Origin: Pseudocalidococcus sp964653145
Lineage (GTDB): Bacteria; Cyanobacteriota; Cyanobacteriia; Thermosynechococcales; Thermosynechococcaceae
Length of the DNA: 64,000 nucleotides
Direction: 5' to 3'
Assembly: GCA_964653145.1 (NCBI GenBank)
Contig: CAZZCG010000017.1
Span: 1-64,000, forward strand
Shown: positions 59,851 to 64,000 of the stretch, one piece after another
Layout of the letters: each line of letters opens with the position of its first letter
How positions within the stretch are numbered: position 1 is the stretch's first letter
Program-made: the position numbers and the translations under genes
Notes under the pieces: generated by a model
The model's database searches: none
Seen by the model: only the letters and a program-made list of their open reading frames with translations
Told to the model about the DNA's origin: nothing

Positions 59851-61218
59851 TCAATAACCCGTGATTGGGCTGTTCAGGGTAAGGGTTAAATCGGTGTTAG
59901 GGGTAATCACAATCACCTGTTCCTTAGCCGGATCGATGGCCCCACCAATCGTCGCCCCAGCCCCAGCTCCAATCAGGACTTTTTCGGGAGTGATTGTGCG
60001 GTCACCGACAACTGCGGAAACCCCCGTGGCCACCGCCGCACCAATGAGAGTATCTCGGACAATTGCGCCCGCTGGCCGACCCATGTTAGTTTCTACGGCG
60101 GCACCGGCAGTGGTTCCGGTCAACACTTTCATCGCCGTAATGGTTTGATTTCCCGCCAAGGCCGAGATGCCCGCCGCCACAGCAGAGCCAATCGCTGCGT
60201 TGCGAAAAACATTCCCAATATTGGGATCCCGAGTGCTCATGGTGGTGGAAACAACCGGGGACGTGGCCGCAATGGGGATCACTTGACCGTTCACAGACGC
60301 AGCATTGGCAACAAATTGAGACCCCCCAGAAGTTGGACGAAGTTGACCACTGACAAGACTGCCAACGGGAATCACAATCCGTCCATTGCTATCAGTGACG
60401 TTGCTGGTGGTGGTGAGGGCCAGGTTAACGGTCTCCGTGGGGGCTAAGACTATGCGCTCAGCATCAGGGTAGGTGGTGGTAATCCGAGTTCCAGCGGGTA
60501 CAGAGGCAACGGGGGGAGTGATTTGGGCACCGGCAATAAACTGGGTCGGAATTAGGGCCTGGTTACCTGAGCGCGTGGCCTGGCAAAGAAACGCAGCAAC
60601 ATCGCCCCGGCTCGCCAGTTGATTTGGGTCTAATTGCTGAACATTGGGGTAGTTGACCACCAATTGACGTTCTGTGGCAGCAGCAATCCCAGGCCGGGCG
60701 TAGTTGGGAATCGCATTGGCGTCATAGAAATAACTTAAGGTGCTGTCAATGTTACCCGTGGGGGCGTACTGCAAACCACTGGCCAAGGCCACTAACACTT
60801 GGGCCCGAGGAATGTTTTGATTGGGTTGAAAGACATTACCAGGATACCCACTCATAAAGCCAGTTCGTGTTGCGGTTTGAATGGCATTGTGTCCCCAGAA
60901 ACTAACTGGAACATCACCAAATTGAATGGGGGTGCGCGTAGCAGCAGCAGTCGGAAAAGCCTTATTTAACATTGCTGCATATTCTGCCCGAGTAACTGAG
61001 GCATTTGGACGAAAGGTGCCATCGGGGTAACCACTGATGATATTCCGTTGGGCAAGATTATCAATACAGGCCTGGTTCCAGAGTCCTTGGGTATCTAAAA
61101 AACGAGACTGGGCCTGGGCTGAAGTAGATGTGACAAGTAAACTGAGGGGGCTAAGTAGCGCTGAAATGGGTAACATTCCCGCGACAATTCGTGTGGGCCA
61201 GGTGGAAGGACCAATCAT
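59851..61218 (-). CDS. SLH-domain envelope protein with duplicated glycine-zipper region
   Basis: A 455-residue exported protein. After a signal peptide (cleavage near SAQAQ, residue 37) come three S-layer-homology-like segments (about 38-215: QRNIISGYPDGTFRPNASVT, RTGFMSGYPGNVFQPNQNIP, ERQLVVNYPNVQQLDPNQLA), which bind peptidoglycan-linked polymers. A strand-rich middle follows, then a C-terminal half with two copies of a Gly/Ala-rich unit: NAAIGSAVAAGISALAGNQT and TLIGAAVATGVSAVVGDRT, each followed by (I/T)xxKVL-type segments. The C-terminal part is not a typical OprB porin barrel. The ATG has AGGAG. A small hairpin (61261-61276) lies in its leader. Confidence 0.85.
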   Translation of the reverse strand: MIGPSTWPTRIVAGMLPISALLSPLSLLVTSTSAQAQSRFLDTQGLWNQACIDNLAQRNIISGYPDGTFRPNASVTRAEYAAMLNKAFPTAAATRTPIQFGDVPVSFWGHNAIQTATRTGFMSGYPGNVFQPNQNIPRAQVLVALASGLQYAPTGNIDSTLSYFYDANAIPNYARPGIAAATERQLVVNYPNVQQLDPNQLASRGDVAAFLCQATRSGNQALIPTQFIAGAQITPPVASVPAGTRITTTYPDAERIVLAPTETVNLALTTTSNVTDSNGRIVIPVGSLVSGQLRPTSGGSQFVANAASVNGQVIPIAATSPVVSTTMSTRDPNIGNVFRNAAIGSAVAAGISALAGNQTITAMKVLTGTTAGAAVETNMGRPAGAIVRDTLIGAAVATGVSAVVGDRTITPEKVLIGAGAGATIGGAIDPAKEQVIVITPNTDLTLTLNSPITGY

Positions 61219-61408
61219 AATTACACTCCTAAAAAATGAGGTAAAGACTAATGAGTTCTGCTCTCCCTTAAGAGAGGAATCAGAATGATTTAGGACACAG
61301 AAACAACATCAAAAATGGATTGCGAAAATCGACCAATTCCAAATACTAGATCAGGCTGAAGGAGCTGATGTTTGGCTAAGACGTGGGCATTGGTTACAGG
61401 TTCCCTAA

Positions 61409-62362
61409 TCAACCAGCGCGATGTGTTAGTTTGCCCCAGGCCTGATGTCCAAATCGTTTTATTTTTGCACCCATTTCTGGTACCACCAGGCCCCGCGGAA
61501 ACCAGATCGTGCCACAGACCATCAAAATGCCGAAGATCACTAGCCGTCCATCCTGTAAAAATTGGGCCAACCAGCTTGGTAAGCCACTCATTCCCGCCAG
61601 TCCCCGCAAAACCTCTGGCAATGCCGTAAAGACAATCCCGCCGACCACTGGGCCAATAAACGTGCGATTCCCGCCAATTAAAACTGCCGTCAGATAAATG
61701 ACCCCTGCATCAAAGGTGCCCTGACGAGCATTCCAGGTATTTAAAAAATGGGCCGCGATCACCCCCGTCATCCCGGCAATTATTGCCCCCAAGGTGAAGG
61801 CTAAGACCTTATAAAAAGTTGGATTAATCCCAATGGTACTGGCGGCCAACTCATCGGCACGAATGGCAATCATGGCCCGGCCTGGGCGAATCCGTTCCAA
61901 ACGATATAAAAATAAGACTGTCAATACCAGCAATGGCCCAGTGAACCAAAGGTATTCAAGGGGAGTTTGCACCGGTTGTGGAATCCCAAAAATACCCACT
62001 GCACCGCCGGTAATCTCTAAGCTCAGGGCGATGATGCGTAACACTTCCACAAAGGCAATGGTGGCGATGGCCAGATAAATGCCCCGCAACCGCAGGATCG
62101 GCACTCCCATCGCAACCCCCAAGACCCCCGCCACCAGGCCCGCCAAGAGTAACTCCAGGAAAACCCAACCGAGCGGGTACAAACCAGTGGCAGTGGGGAT
62201 AACTTGGGTTGACCATATGGCAGCAATATACCCTCCCAAGGCATAAAAGCCTGGACTGGCCAAGGATAACTGCCCGGTCATCAATGGTAAGTAGAGGGAC
62301 AGCCCTAGGAGCGCCCCCAAACTCATGGAAACGATCAGATAACTATAGGTGTCGTAAAACAC
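61409..62362 (-). CDS. LivM-type branched-chain/neutral amino-acid ABC permease
   Basis: A polytopic permease of 317 residues of the LivM family (NatD in the cyanobacterial Nat system), which moves hydrophobic amino acids with a LivH partner and two ATPases. About eight hydrophobic segments are evident; signatures are MTGQLSLASPGFYALGGYIA, LRGIYLAIATIAFVEVLRII, AIRADELAASTIGINPTFYK and FTLGAIIAGMTGVIAAHFLN. No LivH, ATPases or binding protein lie adjacent, so the transporter's genes are scattered, as is usual for Nat genes. The start is a GTG at 62362. Confidence 0.9.
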   Translation of the reverse strand: MFYDTYSYLIVSMSLGALLGLSLYLPLMTGQLSLASPGFYALGGYIAAIWSTQVIPTATGLYPLGWVFLELLLAGLVAGVLGVAMGVPILRLRGIYLAIATIAFVEVLRIIALSLEITGGAVGIFGIPQPVQTPLEYLWFTGPLLVLTVLFLYRLERIRPGRAMIAIRADELAASTIGINPTFYKVLAFTLGAIIAGMTGVIAAHFLNTWNARQGTFDAGVIYLTAVLIGGNRTFIGPVVGGIVFTALPEVLRGLAGMSGLPSWLAQFLQDGRLVIFGILMVCGTIWFPRGLVVPEMGAKIKRFGHQAWGKLTHRAG

Positions 62363-62433
62363 GAAGGGGTCTCATCTCCAAACGAACCCAGCTTCCACCA
62401 CCAGCCCAATCCAAGAGCACAAAACTAGAGCTT

Positions 62434-63321
62434 CTAACGCTTCCGTTTGAGGAACCCTACGACTTGGCCCAATGTATGTTTGACGGAGTGTAATTCCTCC
62501 TCCAAGGCTTGAATCTGGGCCTTTAAGGTTGCAATTTCAACGCTGGCAGCATCAGAAGCCATATCCGTCGGTTGATGGGGGTGACGGTCGTGGGCTAGTT
62601 GGGACTGGAGCTCAAGGACAATATTTTGCAGTTGGGCGAAGTCGTTGGGATCCACCGCATGGGAATGGGCTAGGGCCTGCATTTGCAGTTGGGCGACGGC
62701 TGCCTCCAATTGAGCAAATTCAAGGGGATCTAGGCTGGGTGCAGGGGGGTGACTGACTTGAGTCTGTAGTTCTCCGACTAAGGTTTGCAGGGCGGCAAAT
62801 TCCTCTGGATTGACCTGAGGGGTACTGGCGGTAATTGTCCCCAAGGATTCCCTCAGTTGGGCCACCTCGGCCTGGAGGGCAGTTAGTTCCGCAGAGTCAA
62901 CCCCAGGCCCTGCAACGGTGGGGGTAATGCTAACCACTGGAGCCAGGCGGGCTTTAGCAAAGGCTTTCTTAATGGCTTCGTCTAGGTCTTCCTTTTCAAA
63001 GGGCTTTTCGATGAATTCAAATAATTCAAAGGGTTCTTGGAGCTTTTCCGTGACTTCCTCCCGCCGCCCAGACATGATCACCAGGGGAACCCGACCAATA
63101 TCTTGACGCCGTTCTAACTCTTGAAAAACTTCCCAGCCACTCACCTTGGGTAAAAGGAAGTCCAACATGATTAAATTCGGGGTTTCTTGGCGAATCAAGT
63201 TTAAGCCTTCCTGACCATCCTTGGCTTCCAACACCTGATAATCGCCCTCAGGGAGCATATCGCGGACCCGCATCCGGATAACCTTACTGTCATCAATGAC
63301 CAGGATTTTTTGGGTTGACAC
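62434..63321 (-). CDS. Single-receiver response regulator with four-fold helical repeat tail
   Basis: A 295-residue protein with a CheY-like receiver (residues 2-125: Asp10/Asp11 in LVIDDSK, phospho-acceptor Asp54 in IMLDFLLPK, Thr/Ser84 in VIMSGRR, Lys106 in IEKPF). The C-terminal half has a repeat of about 27 residues: VDSAELTALQAEVAQLRESL (141), VNPEEFAALQTLVGELQTQV (170), LDPLEFAQLEAAVAQLQMQA (197), VDPNDFAQLQNIVLELQSQL (223), and a weaker fifth around 261. It has no DNA-binding domain. The tail is probably coiled coil or solenoid for assembly with a partner. The start is a GTG at 63321, divergent from lipA. Confidence 0.85.
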   Translation of the reverse strand: MSTQKILVIDDSKVIRMRVRDMLPEGDYQVLEAKDGQEGLNLIRQETPNLIMLDFLLPKVSGWEVFQELERRQDIGRVPLVIMSGRREEVTEKLQEPFELFEFIEKPFEKEDLDEAIKKAFAKARLAPVVSITPTVAGPGVDSAELTALQAEVAQLRESLGTITASTPQVNPEEFAALQTLVGELQTQVSHPPAPSLDPLEFAQLEAAVAQLQMQALAHSHAVDPNDFAQLQNIVLELQSQLAHDRHPHQPTDMASDAASVEIATLKAQIQALEEELHSVKHTLGQVVGFLKRKR

Positions 63322-63482
63322 CGATACCCCCAGATTCCTACATGCTGGTTAACTTGACTATGCCATATAACGATGGAGCCTAGGGACAAGACTAGGCGAT
63401 ACTTTGATAACTGTCTATGGAAATTTAATTTATCTTAAGCATTGTGCTACCCGTCCACCCCCGTCAAACTTTTCCTGAACCT

Positions 63483-64000
63483 ATGCCCACCTCTACTCCA
63501 TCCGTTACGCGTTTACCAGAATGGTTGCGAACCCCGCTTGGGAAGGCTAGTGAAATTGCTACGGTGCAAAAGCTGGTTAAACAGAGTGGGATTCATACCA
63601 TCTGTGAAGAGGGCCGCTGCCCGAACCGGGGGGAATGCTACGGCCAGGGAACAGCAACATTTATGTTAATGGGGCCCACCTGTACCCGAGCCTGTGGTTT
63701 TTGCCAAGTGGATAAGGGCCATCCCCCCCAGGCCTTGGATGCCGATGAACCCGAAAAAGTGGCCCAGGCTGTGGCAAAGCTGCAACTTCAGTACGTGGTT
63801 TTGACCTCTGTGGCTCGAGATGACTTAGAGGATCAAGGGGCCAGTTGGTTTGTCCAGACCATGGAAGCCATCCGTCGCTACTGTCCCCAAACAGCCATCG
63901 AAGTGCTCACCCCGGACTTTCGTGGCCAAGTCGATTGCATTGCCCAAATTGTCCAGGCCCGACCCGCTTGCTACAACCACAACCTCGAAACCGTGGCGCG
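63483..64000 (+). CDS. lipA: Lipoyl synthase (N-terminal part; runs off the right edge)
   Basis: LipA inserts sulfur into octanoyl chains on E2/GcvH proteins, giving lipoyl groups. The visible 172 residues carry the auxiliary-cluster cysteines Cys41, Cys46 and Cys52 (CEEGRCPNRGEC) and the radical-SAM Cys67, Cys71 and Cys74 (CTRACGFC), then the KGHPPQALDADEPEKVAQA segment and RDDLEDQGASWFVQ. The frame runs off at 64000, with about 120 residues of a normal LipA missing. The ATG has no clear Shine-Dalgarno. A short hairpin (63378-63397) lies in the divergent spacer with the receiver gene. Confidence 0.95.
   Translation, partial: MPTSTPSVTRLPEWLRTPLGKASEIATVQKLVKQSGIHTICEEGRCPNRGECYGQGTATFMLMGPTCTRACGFCQVDKGHPPQALDADEPEKVAQAVAKLQLQYVVLTSVARDDLEDQGASWFVQTMEAIRRYCPQTAIEVLTPDFRGQVDCIAQIVQARPACYNHNLETVA

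Noticed and set aside
1..64000. Insertion sequences, CRISPR arrays, tRNAs, prophage genes
   Set aside because: None was visible by sequence motifs, repeats or gene content.

Overview
The window is a chromosomal segment of a unicellular cyanobacterium. The evidence is psaL-psaI, petG, psb28, chlorophyll/haem synthesis (hemC), phylloquinone synthesis (menE), photorespiratory glycerate kinase, myxoxanthophyll genes (cruF-cruG), an iron-binding FutA protein and a GGVG/YF-type 2-Cys peroxiredoxin. From memory, PsaI and PsaL look very close to the Thermosynechococcus proteins, so a relative in the Thermosynechococcaceae (for example Synechococcus sp. PCC 6312-like) is my best inference. No IS element, prophage, CRISPR array, tRNA or rRNA is visible. 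The gene content is mostly housekeeping and densely packed, with many 1-20 bp gaps and short overlaps.

Layout. 1-2.4 kb: start of a TPS-type exoprotein (cut by the window edge), rodA, petG. 2.5-6.6 kb: metK, 2-Cys Prx and a CAX antiporter diverging around a likely RpaB (HLR1) site, xth. 6.6-13.5 kb: two large SAM methyltransferases flank a SIMPL protein, the cruF-cruG pair and a 0.9-kb stretch holding broken PqqD-like and HprK-like genes. 13.5-17.2 kb: minus-strand psb28, alpha/beta-hydrolase, HtrA-type protease, pgsA. 17.2-21.8 kb: glycerate kinase against menE, an inositol-phosphatase homologue, a Tat-type amine oxidase. 21.9-28.3 kb: lapA-like gene, psaL-psaI, hemC, a PAS-GGDEF-EAL protein, recF. 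28.3-34.8 kb: an HlyD-like adaptor, a Pro/Thr-rich membrane protein, a thioredoxin-fold protein, tatA, larB, a pentapeptide protein, a family-5 solute-binding lipoprotein. 34.9-42 kb: transglutaminase-like, HdrB-like, metF, a methyltransferase, ankyrin plus MscS-CNB channel, futA. 42-46 kb: a small conserved-looking protein, a TIGR01777 oxidoreductase, ureD-ureA, and a HicA-like/coiled-coil gene with an unknown partner. 46-53.7 kb: bulb-lectin membrane protein with YggT, DUF3352, cofH, L,D-transpeptidase, maf, a Crp-type regulator, an unknown Pro/Gln-tailed protein. 53.7-64 kb: carB, a CNNM/CBS protein, trpB, an SLH protein, a LivM-type permease, a receiver protein with a four-fold repeat, and the start of lipA.

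How the genes connect. Several serve the photosynthetic membrane (psaL, psaI, petG, psb28, cruF/G, menE, hemC). Others supply one-carbon and SAM metabolism (metK, metF, three methyltransferases) or the envelope (rodA, L,D-transpeptidase, SLH protein, TPS exoprotein). Nickel-linked functions (ureD/ureA, larB, possibly the family-5 binding protein) are scattered.

The strongest unexplained signal is window-wide: the heptamer CCAGGCC/GGCCTGG recurs every few hundred bases, in both orientations, in genes and between them, while I saw no copy of the usual cyanobacterial HIP1 octamer GCGATCGC. The most interesting gene-level candidates are the HicA-like coiled-coil fusion, the decayed PqqD/HprK locus, the lectin-YggT pair and the repeat-bearing receiver protein.
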